DNA from: Solea solea
Lineage: Eukaryota; Chordata; Actinopteri; Pleuronectiformes; Soleidae
Assembly: GCF_958295425.1 (NCBI RefSeq)
Contig: NC_081150.1
Span: forward strand, 6,881,001 to 6,945,000
Length of the DNA stretch: 64,000 nt
Reading direction: 5' to 3'
Position numbers and translations under genes: made by a program. The notes under the pieces are model-generated. The model saw only the letters and a list, made by a program, of their open reading frames with translations. It had not been told where the DNA came from and made no database searches. This document shows, piece by piece, positions 50,069 to 60,998 of this stretch (position 1 is its first letter; the number at the start of each line of letters is the position of its first letter).

Positions 50069-53000
50069 ATCTATAGAGTTGTGTAAGCATGTGCATGTGT
50101 GTGTGCAAATGTACGAAACAAAGATTTCTTTAGCCTTTATCTCTGTGTCTCTGTGCTTTGCGGAACATGCCGGCTGCTGATAGCCATTATCAGCTGCAGC
50201 CATGCTTCTCCAACTCTCGCGTTTGTTTGTTTTCTCCACATCTTCGCCGCTTTTCTCCTCGTTTTCCTCATTCTTCGTGACCTCTGCTCCCCGTGTCCTC
50301 TCCAAATTTATGAGACCATGACAACAGATTAGCAAAGACATGTGATTCCCACATAATTCACGACTCAACTCATGTTTGTAAGACTTAAGATTGTGTATGT
50401 ATTTGCACGTATATGTGAATGCAATCGGATAAACTATCATATTCAAACATTTGTATGAATTCATACAAATATATCATATTTATATTCATAATATAATGTT
50501 TTGTAGAAATTAAGAGTGTAGTCTTGCTTTAATTTGATAAATATTGAATAACTTTAAGGTACAAAAAAAGCTCTATCCAAACTAGATTTACTGTTCTGTT
50601 GTCTTTACCTGCATTTTTGAAAATCAGCACTAAATTATGGCTAAGTGTTCTGTGTTATGATGGCTATGAAGGAGGACAGATATGACAATAAAGCATCAAG
50701 TAATGTGATTTGAAGGTCGCAACAAAGGGGCTGAAGTGGCATGATTAAGGGCCCAGGCTGCAGATCAACTAAGAGGAAGGGAATGATTTGTGCAAAGGAA
50801 ATGAATAATAAAACAAAACCCATTCTAGCCCAACAGCATTATTCCAAACCAACAAAGCAAACATAAGTATTGACAGGCTACGCAAGAGTGACTTGATTAA
50901 AAATATTCCCGGTAGCAAAATACAATCAAATCCTTTGCTGTTGTGTAGCCAACCATTTCTGTGTCTTCTTCAAAATAAAGACAGGTTCATCAAACATGCA
51001 CATGCTGGGCCTGTGTATGCGCCTTAGGGATTTAATATGCTGACCATCGCCACCGCTACACTCAAATAAAGTAGGAAACCCCTCTCTGCAAATACTAACA
51101 AAAATACACAGACTGTATTAACAAACCAAAATGATCTCTTTTGAGGTATAGGCTTTTCATGAAATGCAGTGTGTGTGTGTTGAGGGGGTGGAGTGTCAAA
51201 CCAGTCAGTTGACGTCCAATCTAGAGAGGTAGGTGAGTGTGAATGGGGGGGAGGGGGGTGCATTTTCTGTTCACGGTGAAATGAAACATTACTTTCACCA
51301 GAAAATGAATAGTTATATTGGACTCGACAGTCCAACTATACACAATCTACCCTGTGGCAAGTTTCCACTTCATATCCTTTAAAAGCTGAAATGCCACAAT
51401 GAAATAGGGGAGTAGATAAAACTGTAGTGTGACGGATCATTGCTTTAAGATGGTGGCCCTGACAGAAGCAAGGGAGTGTGTGCTATTGTCAAAGATCGTG
51501 AAGAGCTGGAGATATTTTCTGCAGACGTTGTGGTAAGGAAAGATGGAACTGTAAAATATGAAGCTGTAAAAGAGCCAAATCAAAATCGATTGTTAGCACA
51601 GACATGTGCAGAGCAGATGTGCATTTTGACTCACTTCACATAAAAAACTTGTAATGCCCATGAGTTTGACCATATGTGTCATCGAGTCTGTACAAATGAG
51701 CATCAATCCTGCCAAAAAGTCAAGTTTGAGCAGTCATAGCACACGATTTGCTCTCCAACCCTTTGTCTACCTAAAAAACTGGATGGTTTATAAATATGTA
51801 CTGCCATTTTAGGCACCACAAATCCACAGCAACACTCCTGACACATTCTCTTTCCCCTCTTGACCCTGGCTATTGCTGGTTCTTAAAGTGAGGACCATTC
51901 TTTAAGCTGCCCGGTGAAGATGAAGGGACTGGGAGCTGATAGTGATAAATTAAATACTGATATTGTTATCAGTCATCAACACAAAACTCTTAATTTGTCA
52001 GCAAATCATAAACATGAGATGAAAAACATTTTTGCACCAACTGCCTCACAAAGACAATGAAAGACAATTTACAGAACTATAGTGCAGACAGTGTGTGAGT
52101 GTGAGACAGTTTTTTTTTTATGACCACTTTCCAATGAGGCTCCGAAAATTTGCTCAACTGTAAAGTGTATGCTCTATTTTTTTCACACTGTGAAGAGAAA
52201 TTGTCTTGCGCCAAATCAGATTTAATTTCAGTTTTATGATGGTGCAGAGGAATAGAAGATAGGAAGAGAACTGGATACATAGGACAAGGGGGGAAGATGA
52301 AAACCGGAGTGAATTAGTTGTTCAGTTTAAACAGACCCTTGGGCAGCCTTGTGGCAAAGCCAGACTTTTCAATTTGGCTGAAGGCCTTTGTCACATGCTA
52401 TACCTCATTTCTCCTCCACATCTGCCGACTCTCCCTACAGTCATATTGACTAATTTGTTTAATACATGGAAATAAATTAAAATTGAACAGTTACTTTTGT
52501 GAATTTTAGATAGAAAGCCATCTAAGATTTCTGGTTGGAGAGAATACTGAGGCTGCACGGTGCAAATTATGCAAAGTCCCTGCAACAAAACAAGCTTTCT
52601 GTTTGCTTCTCTTCTGTCAAACCACTTCAGGTGAGTAGGCTTGTGACTTTATCACTTTGGGGCTGTTGCATTCACTCTACAGAAACCCAAAAGTGGTTCA
52701 GCAGCATGGATGTGACTCTCAACCAGGTTCAAGCACAGCTCTTTATGAATCATTTTCCCCCATAACAGTGCATGTTTCCTGGCAGCCGAGTGGTACTGGA
52801 GTGCCACTTATAGGAACAGACACAGCAACTGTACAGCTTTACTGAGTTTCGTTCACATAAGTAATCGCACTGTTTATGATCAGGGGACAAACTATAATTG
52901 GTTACGCAATGGCTTTATTAACCTCTGCACCACTTACCACCCAGAGTTCTCCTCTATTTTATCCTTGACTTGTGTTGCATTCCAAATTGCAATATAAACA

Positions 53001-54173
53001 GACAGAGCCTCCCTCGGCTTACAGACAGTGCTGGGGTACATTCTGTCTTTACAACACCTTATTTTTGTCCAGTGGGAGGTGTGAGGTTTTTAACAGGCCA
53101 TTCAGACATGTTAAACCAGTTTAGTGTACAGTCTGTGATCTCATGGCACTCACTCCAGTAAGCAAACCGCATCTAACTGGTCACAGCCTGATTCAAGTCA
53201 CAGCCATACTGGTAGATGACCAAAATGTGGTGGAAGCTTTCAAAATAATAAGTTCAGACTTTGAAAACTTTGCTGTTCAATATGCTGCTGTTTACAAAGA
53301 AGTCTGATGCTACTTTACAGTAGGTTTTTTTTTAAAGGCTACATTTATGTGATATAAATAGATGACATGAAGAACTCTACTTAATTATCAGGGTTATATT
53401 GAGCACTCCTGGATATATGAGCTGCCACTCACTAATAGCAGTAAGTTGAAGCTAAACTGTATGTTTTCTCCACACACGCCACAGACAAGGCGGTCGTTTT
53501 TCTGACATCTCCCACTTCATTTGCTTTCTACCTACACTTTCTTTGTTTCCTGTCACCATTGCTCAGCAGAGGCCCTGTGCCCTGTGGAGTGCACATCCAT
53601 TTTGAACCCAGAGGTCGGTACAGTATATGAGCAAAGTAACCTGTGGCTCTCTGTTTCACCACTAACAGTTTTCTGTGATTCTATACACCATCCTTTTTTC
53701 TAACATCGGCACATTGTTCCTGTGCTTTTACCATTTTTTTTTCTTTGCTTCAAGGGAAAAAGAAGTCAACAAAAAATTGGCCAAATGTTTCCTGCCTGGC
53801 TTATTCAAACCTCTTTGAACTGGTTTTTATTTCCCTGTTTAGCTTAAAAAAACATGGCTTCACCTGTTCAGTGTGTAGTAGATTAACAGTCTGCCTGAAG
53901 CATGAGCAAATTTGACAACAGAAAGACTCGCAGATCAATGATAAATCTCCTTTGGTTTCCCAGAAACACCACCATCCCTTGCTTGATACGTGGAAATGAA
54001 TGGATTTCATTTTAAAACAGAGGCAATTTATTGCAAATATTGTGTGAACAGCAGCTCCACTGACAGACAGGCAAAAGAAAACAGCGCCCTGGGCCAGTGC
54101 AGGTTAAGCGTGTTCATTATTTTTTGTAGTTCTTACCTGCTGGCTCTGTATTAACCCTGCTCACTGTATTGAT

Positions 54174-54174
<1 letters not shown>

Positions 54175-54206
<32 letters not shown>
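54175..54206. repeat. (CA)n microsatellite
   Basis: Sixteen uninterrupted CA units. Confidence 0.97.
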
Positions 54207-54209
<3 letters not shown>

Positions 54210-55249
54210 GGAGGAAAATAGGACAGTGAAAGACAGAACAAGAAGGAGTGTGATCAATAATCTGGGCTGACAGCAATTAACAGATACACAACATAGAAAA
54301 TAAATGAAATAAACCAAGTAGAATAAATGATGGCTGGGCTGCTAGAGTGGAAGTAAGTACTTTAATCAAGTAACTGTGCTGTGCTGGCATTTGTAAATCC
54401 AAGTCAGAAATAATAAAACACCATTGCTATCAACTTTTATTTATATTGGCACCATGAGTAAGCCTTTACTCACCGTACCAAAATGCTGACTCAAACATTT
54501 GGATGGTACAGTACTGGCCTCATGTGTTTTTCCTTCGCTGCACACTATTTGAGCAGCCTGTCACCCACACACAGCCCGTTTGCTTTACCTCTAAAGAGGT
54601 TCTGCAGGTTTAACACTTAACTAATGACGACAAACTGGCTCAGAGCTACATTAACTGTGCAGGTCCAGAGGGCACCGAAAAAAACACCTCATAAGTGGGC
54701 TGCTTCCTGAAGCCCCACTGTTCCTCCTGTGGTGTTCCATCTCTCTGTGACTTCAAAGGCAGGCATTTGCAGACTTGATATAGGCGTTGACCTTTGACTC
54801 TGAGGCTCTGCTTTGCAAACGGCAACAGCCTAATTGATGCTCACATACCAGAAGAGAGAGAAATTGTCCTTGTGTCCTATGATCATAGAGGGCTATGTGC
54901 TAGCAATGTATATGTCCTGCAGAGTGCAGATGCTCTTTCAAAATGTAGTCTGTCATTTGTTGAATCACTTGAGCCTTTATTTAACAGATAAAAGTACAAA
55001 GGAAATGTTTTCAGTGTGTTCACTGACAAGCCGAACTGAAATGTGCAACTATATAAAAAATGGAATGGAATATCTGCAATCAACACTCAAAAAAGACTGA
55101 CATGGTTAGGGTAATGCTGTTCTGCAAGGTTCCACATTTAGCAGGATACCGATGACAGGTGAAGGTGTAAAAACTGGGTATGAAAGGAGCATCAATACCA
55201 AGGGCTCGGTCTTTACAAGCATGGATTGTTAGGCTGCCACCAAGCAAGA

Positions 55250-55760
55250 ACTGAACCCCAAAATGCAGACACACAGACTCAGTCAAAAAAAATATAGCAA
55301 AAGGTCTTTAATAACAAAAAAGTCCCAAAAAACAACACAAAGCCAACAGCAAGGCTGGGTAAACAATCTTAGGATCTTAGGATGAGGCAAAAACAAAAGG
55401 TGCAGTATCAAAAGAACCAAAGGAAGGAGACAAGCTGGTCGGAGCTGACATAAACAAAAGGGGCTGGTGATCCTGGAAAAACCAAAAGGCACAAATAAGA
55501 AACTGTGGCAAGGCATCAGAGCAGCAGGAACAAGCATGGCCGTGTGTTACCAGTATGAAGAAAAAAAAACAAAACTGGTAGGATGGTCAGGATAAACTAC
55601 ATGAGATGAGTTGGAGGTAGTGGAGGGAAAACAGATAATGGGGTAGACACTCCCACAAACACACCCACTCACACTAACAGGGGAAAACAGCCATAGAACA
55701 AGAGGGGGAAAAGGGGGAGAGGAAACAGGAGGAGGGACACGTCCCAAGCAGATTCTAACG
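55250..55760. repeat. Interspersed repeat, teleost type
   Basis: GAACCCCAAAATGCAGACAC (about 55251-55270), then AAAGGTCTTTAATAAC and A/C-rich sequence with AAACAAAAGG words, ending in GGAGAGGAAACAGGAGGAGG-like sequence (about 55716-55735). By memory this is the layout of a dispersed element common in teleosts. A related, more decayed copy seems to sit at 20240-20460. The minus-strand frames of about 84 and 96 codons here are incidental. Confidence 0.55.
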
Positions 55761-55854
55761 AGGATAAGTCTTGGTTCAACATTTTGTACCACACTTTGTG
55801 AGAGCAAGTTTGTCTTTTCATTATGTGCTGAACACAATATTGTAAAAAGATTTA

Positions 55855-56060
55855 GGGAATCGGGGGAAATCTAAAGGCCAAGGGTAGAAACAACTGTTGA
55901 ATGTGTGTGAACATCAAGCCCTCAAATGGTATTGGATTAGAAATAGTCAGGCCATCGTGATGGACATCGTCCCATGTGGTCAGAAGTAACTTAACCACTG
56001 TAATGTCTCTGAAAAAGTGTCCCAACTTTTCTGGAAATGAGGTTTGTACATTGTCTGTGC
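55855..56060 (+). mobile_element. Degraded DNA-transposon-type repeat, teleost type
   Basis: GGGAATCGGGGGAAATCTAA followed by AGGCCAAGGG (about 55856-55885), TGAACATCAAGCCCTCAAAT (about 55908-55927) and GTGTCCCAACTTTTCTGGAA (about 56017-56036) follow, in order, a well-known teleost dispersed element. It is internally deleted. No transposase frame is seen. Confidence 0.55.
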
Positions 56061-57979
56061 ATCTGCTGTAGCAAATCAGCAACATGTATATGACCTCTTT
56101 TAACCATTATTTAGTCATGTTTCTGATCGGATTTCTGATGTAAATTGGTCCTAAATCCATAAAGTCAGGTCGCAGAATTTGAAAGCAACCATCGACTTAA
56201 CATAAGATTATGGCCAAGAAATTGGATTAGAAAATAATCTTGGGTGGCCACTGAGGTATGGATATAGGTATGGATTTTTTGATAAGGAAGAAATCTTGCA
56301 ATTTTGCCCCCAAGCCCATTGCCTTGAGATGTTTAGATACCAGCGTTTGTGGTGGGAGATTGTGTCAAACCCCCTCTTGCTCCTCGTCTCCTCAGATAAT
56401 GTGGAGTGGACACACATAGTTCAGTCTGGTTAATTTTCCACCTCATGCCCTGGCTCCCTCTCAGACAGATGAAGAGATACTCCAGACAGATAAAGGGATT
56501 TGGTGATTGAAGCAAGGCAGCAGGGTCCATCTGTAAAATTGCCCTTTGTATGCATTTACTGCTAACCACGTTACTGGCTATTTAAAGGATGACAGGCTTG
56601 TAAGTAAGCATTTAAATGATCGATGTTTGAAAAAGGGTGGGTGCATGCTGTGTATGAATTCAAGAAAAACATAAAATTGAAACATTTCTGTCATTTGAAA
56701 ATAAGGGCAAAAGATATATTGCCATTCACTGAGGTAACATTACATTACAATACAGTGTTAATATTTCAGTGCACCTCAATTGGATTCTGTCCCACTTTGC
56801 CTCTGCATTACAATATGTTGTGATGGAACAAGAAGGAATAAGAAACTCTGACATCGCTTCCCACACTGTATCAATAATAAATCAACAATGGAGCCAAGGT
56901 TTCCATTTACTTAAAATGCCTTTACTTTTTGGTTAAATCATAACAATGGTGATGTATTTACAGTGTTTTCATCTCATCTGAAGAACGATTTCGCTGTCTT
57001 GTGGTGTCTCACTGCTATTTGACTTCCACATAAACAGCCGAGCTCAGCCAAGTTGTGGCAGGGTTACTGCAGAGCATCATACAGCAGCATGTGTGGAGTG
57101 TTCTGCGGCTCACTTTTCTCTCTCGTGTGTTGCAATTTCAATTTACCTTCAGTGATTTAACAAAGATATTGTCCAGTGCCTATTTTGGGTGTTTGTAGTA
57201 GTGTAAGTACTGTGACACATCATCAGTCAAACATGGGAACTTTTCACATTTGTCCTGATTTTTCCTAATCATTCTTGATCCCATGATTCCTGGTTAATGT
57301 TGTCCCCTTTTGTTTGTGGTATTAAAAACTTTGTATAAAAATATTGTGACAGTTCATGGTGCCGTGTTGAAAGTGCTGCATTGATTTATTGGAAGTTGTT
57401 CTGACAGTGGTTTTTATTTTAGCCTCCGACCTATTTGGCAGTGTGCCTTCAGCCATTTGACTCCTTCCCTTTCCTTCCACTCTTCTCAATAGATACAAAA
57501 AAATTGTAATACGATCTTAACAATTCCATATAAAGATCACATGTTTATAGTGTTCATATTGTGACAATGGCGATAAATAAAACACTGTTTAGTGTGAAAA
57601 TAATGTATCCAGGGGCAGCCACTTTCACTTTCTCACTGTGAGTGCAGAGGTGCTTCCCCATCCTCCTCTTCCTCACACATGCTGCTGCTATTTCTTCAAC
57701 ACTCCACTTCAAATCTTTCAGCGCTCACTCCCACTCCACTCTGCTCTCAGACCCTGTTAGAGGAGACTCTATAGCGACAGTACAAACAGTATTGTGTATT
57801 CTCATACCACTTTTGAAAATATGTCGATGTACCCAATGTCTCATCATCCTCCCTGTATCGTATTGCCAAACGTTTGCCAATACAAAGCCTGGCTGATATA
57901 GATATGGAAAGGGCCAGTGTATTTTTGTGTGTGAATTAACACAGACACCGACTGACCTGTGCATCTTCTTTAATTTCAG

Positions 57980-58048
57980 GAAACAGACCTACTGGATATA
58001 GCCTACATTAGAGATGCCAGAAATGGAAAGTGCACCAAAACGCCAAAG
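57980..58048 (+). CDS. plcb1: plcb1 coding exon 3 (residues 60-82), PH domain continuation
   Basis: Twenty-three codons reading ETDLLDIAYIRDARNGKC then TKTPK, phase 0 at both ends, acceptor TTTAATTTCAG, donor GTAAGC. The ET.LLD....DAR.G...K.PK pattern and the length correspond to the third coding exon of PLCB1, whose mammalian form I remember as ETELLDLS...DAR. This exon is the least conserved of the three: only about half the residues agree with remembered human PLCB1, and IRDARNG is a little closer to PLCB3 (IRDTRTG). The sequence continues the PH domain of the membrane-associated enzyme. The next exon, expected to open DPK with LDVGNIG following, is not found before base 64000. Confidence 0.92.
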
Positions 58049-58616
58049 GTAAGCCCAAAGTGGTCGCCCAGCCCGCGTTGTAAACATTTATTTAGATGCT
58101 GTCTTGTTTTTTTATGTCTATGCAATAATTCGTATTGATTCAAGAACACTAATTCCTTGTTGTTTTGCTTGTTTTGCTTGAATAAAATGAAAAGCGCAAT
58201 GGATTTGGGGGGGAGAGCTTTAGGGTGATGATTTGCTGTGTTAGTGTTTATTTTTGCAGTGAATTGAAAGGCATGTGTGGGTGTGAGCCCGGCCATGAAT
58301 CAGATCACAGTCTAGCCAAGAACTCCGTGATGGAGACGAGCAAAACGAGTTCAGATGGTTGTACTGACTGACAGTAAACCAGCTGATTGACATGTATTTG
58401 TGCGCAACTGTGTGATTCAACTGTTCACAGTCCATCTGCCCATTGCAGTGTTTACAGAGCGATGTGAAGACAAAAGTGTCAAGTATGACTTGAATTCAAA
58501 CCCACACAGTAACAGTGCATGGATGATTTTTCCAAGAAAAAAAACCAAAACTTTTTCACAGCTAATTAAAATGCTGGTGTTTGCAAGCAACAAGCAGAAA
58601 ATTCATGCACACATTT

Positions 58617-58636
58617 AAAAAAAAAAAAAAAAAAAG
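58617..58636. repeat. Poly(A) run of 20
   Basis: A pure A tract with no recognisable retroposon body upstream. Confidence 0.95.
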
Positions 58637-59536
58637 ATCTGGCACAATAATTGTCAAGGACTTTGGCACATTGTGGTGTAATTACAAAGCTAAATCCATT
58701 TCTCGCAGTTAGTGTTCCACTCATCGAGCTATGATTAGAACAATAACCCACATTCTTTTACACTTGTATTAGTATCTTCATATAATAAGTCTGGTGGACC
58801 AAGTCGATCTTCTGATGTTGCATTGCAGTGGCCATCTTTATCAGTTTGACTGGGTGCAGCATGAGAAGCAGGTGGGGGGTTGTACACTGTGGCTCTATCC
58901 GGGGGATGAGTAATGATGGAATGAGAACAATAACACGGAGAGGATTCATGCATTTCTAAACAGCTTTACTGAGTGATGAAACCCAGGGAGGAGACATGAG
59001 CACGTGACAGGCTGGATGGTCAAAGCATTGGAAATCCATTACTGGGAGACGGTGCAATGATGCACCCTGGGTATTTTAATGGAAGCACCAGTGAGACACA
59101 GTGTCTGAGGAATGGATGAGAGGAGGAAAAGAAGGGTGGGAACTGGGTGTGAGGGGGTTGTAGACTGTGGAGAGGATAGGGAAGAAAGCAGAGAGATGAA
59201 AAGAGAGAGAGATGTGGGGTTTTTTTTTTTAAAGGGCTACAGAAAGGAGGAAAGGAATGGTTGAAGGACACACATTATATGAGGTCAAAGGCAGACGTCA
59301 GGTGAGAAGTACAGATAATACCAGGCAACAGTTGCTGCGGGTGGACAACACTTTTCATGGCTTCATTGGAGGATCTAGCCAGAATGGTGAAGGTTTTACA
59401 GAGATCAGAATATACTGTATTTGAAAATAAGTGCTGAATGTGTTGGCAGAAAATATCTATAGTATCTACATTATATAGTGTTTTTCTGATTTATTGCTAT
59501 TGGGATAAGGTTAGGTTTTTTTTAACAAAAGCTTAA

Positions 59537-59914
59537 AGCTGCAGTGAATAACATTAAGTTTGTGTTGTTATTCTGCCTCGATTTGGTCTTTGTGAACAGA
59601 AGCCATGTGACATTATTTGTATGGCGCATCCATCTGAAAACAGGCTTTGTCAAAGCAAAGCACTGTCAGACCTGACTGAGGTAGTGTTTGTGTGTACAGC
59701 GGCAGTGCAGGGGTGGACGGGTGGGGAGTAGAAACATCACCACCTGTGTCCTCCATCTGTCTTGATGTAAAACAGATCGCGTCCTGTGTGCAGCGTGGGA
59801 ATGTTGCAGAGCGACACGAGAGCTAAACACCACTACACTGAGGAACAGAGAGCGGTGTGTGGTGCTGATAGACTGAATCAGCATTGTGTGAAATATTTAA
59901 GTTACACACTACAA
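59537..59914 (+). mobile_element. MITE family A copy 2
   Basis: TTAA (59533-59536) precedes AGCTGCAGTGAATAACATTA. The other end, AAGTTACACACTACAA, is the imperfect inverse. It aligns with 26083-26590 in the same orientation: TGGTCTTTGTGAACAGAA here against TGGTCATTGTGAAAAGAA, and GAGAGCTAAACACCACTACA against AAGAGCCAAACACCGCTATA. The right TTAA has been lost. It is shorter because it lacks the expanded GT tract and some AT-rich sequence. Confidence 0.65.
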
Positions 59915-60830
59915 CAAAGGGGACTTGAAGACTACATTAAAGTCTTTTTATAAAAAAACAAACAAAAAAACAGGCATCAAACTGAACAATCTAAAAGCAG
60001 CCTTTGTGATTTGATTTAAAAACAACATATTGTTTAGCCCTACTCAAAATACTTTGTGGCTTTCATGGCAAAGTAACAACTACAGCAGATCAGTTACAAT
60101 TAGTTCCTTCCCATGGAAATCAATGAAACTGATCAATATTCTCTGTTCTCTGTTCTGGGCTGCAGGTGAGTACATGGATCCAAAGAGGAATTCTTTTTTA
60201 TCTTAGACTCTGCTCATCACTCCACTCATTCCATATTGGTTTTATATTTACAGTACATGCTTTCTCCTTCTGCTTTGATTCAAATTCCCAACTGCCATTA
60301 TTTGTTCATTGAAGTTGCGGCACACTTACCAAGACAAGATGAGATACTGGACTCAATCTGCAGTGGTACCTTCACTGTGCCACTCAAGAGTTGTGCGTGT
60401 CGACTGAACAATATCAGACTCCGGTACAATCACTGCTCGGAGATTGGCTAGAAATGGTCTCCAGATGAAAAAGGCTGGCTTGGCTGGCCTCTTCTCAGCT
60501 CTTTTTTGTGCAGCAGCTCGAGTTACTTTATACTGCCTTTAAAGCAGTATTGGAATTTGTGTTTGAGCGTCGTTAAGATTGGGAGAAGGCTGCTGTGCTG
60601 TAGATCTGGCTCGCAGTGCGCGTGTGTGGGCGATTTGTCTGCCCTGTGATAAACTTATGCCACCCTGCCCACGGGCTCCAGCTACCCAGTAATGATTCAT
60701 GTATTATCCGTGTGAAGACGCACACACACACATATACAAATACATTAAATAAAGAGCAGCTCTCACTACTGTGTGCGCATTGCACACACTCACACACGGC
60801 GAATGCAAACCTGCATAGATGCAAAACCCA

Positions 60831-60855
60831 CACAGAAACACAGAAACACAGAAAT
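60831..60855. repeat. (ACACAGAA)n tandem repeat
   Basis: Three tandem copies of an 8-base CACAGAAA unit, within a longer CA-rich stretch. Confidence 0.85.
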
Positions 60856-60930
60856 ACACATACGCTGCCCAGAATGACAAGGTACAACAAAAGCAGTGTC
60901 CCTTTGTTCTATGCTGCTCAGACTGCCGGT

Positions 60931-60998
60931 GCTAATTAGCACGTGTCCACCCCATCATCATTCAGGCCGATTAGATTGGCCGCTTGTCAAAATGACAA
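60931..60998. promoter_or_regulatory. Candidate intronic enhancer core
   Basis: A perfect 10-bp palindrome, GCTAATTAGC (60931-60940, homeodomain-type), shares its last C with an E-box CACGTG (60940-60945). Forty bases on is the inverted repeat TTGTCAAAATGACAA (60984-60998), with TGACA half-sites of the MEIS/TGIF type. GATTAGATTGG lies between. No repeat signature covers the block. Regulatory function is inferred from motif density only. Confidence 0.3.

Larger units (their letters stand above)
31000..57979 (+). other. plcb1 intron 2 (26,980 bp)
   Basis: Bounded by GTAAGA and by an acceptor TTCTTTAATTTCAG with a likely branch point in CCGACTGACC (about 57948-57957). No exon is recognised inside. 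The visible content is the repeats and mobile elements listed separately, from an A23 run just after the donor to a degenerate repeat at 55855-56060. The long stretches 31046-34559, 37916-39306, 39626-41329, 41840-49078 and 50069-55249 show nothing I can name. The largest open frame, 166 codons on the minus strand at 40187-40687, matches no family I know. A candidate recursive splice junction lies at 52630/52631. Confidence 0.85.

Noticed and set aside
49937..50464. 175-codon minus-strand frame, and related long frames on both strands
   Set aside because: They run through the (GT)n/(CA)n tract and mostly encode Thr-His or Val-Cys repeats.
31000..57979. Search for additional plcb1 exons or an alternative first exon inside intron 2
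   Set aside because: No open segment with good acceptor and donor and PLC-beta-like residues was found; the exon 2 to exon 3 junction already restores the expected protein order without a gap.
60166..60213. Possible plcb1 exon 4 after an acceptor-like CTGCAG (Asp-Pro-Lys codons at about 60177-60185)
   Set aside because: The frame reads MDPKRNSFLS and then stops; the expected LRELLDVGNIG continuation and a donor are missing. It is better read as a possible recursive splice site.
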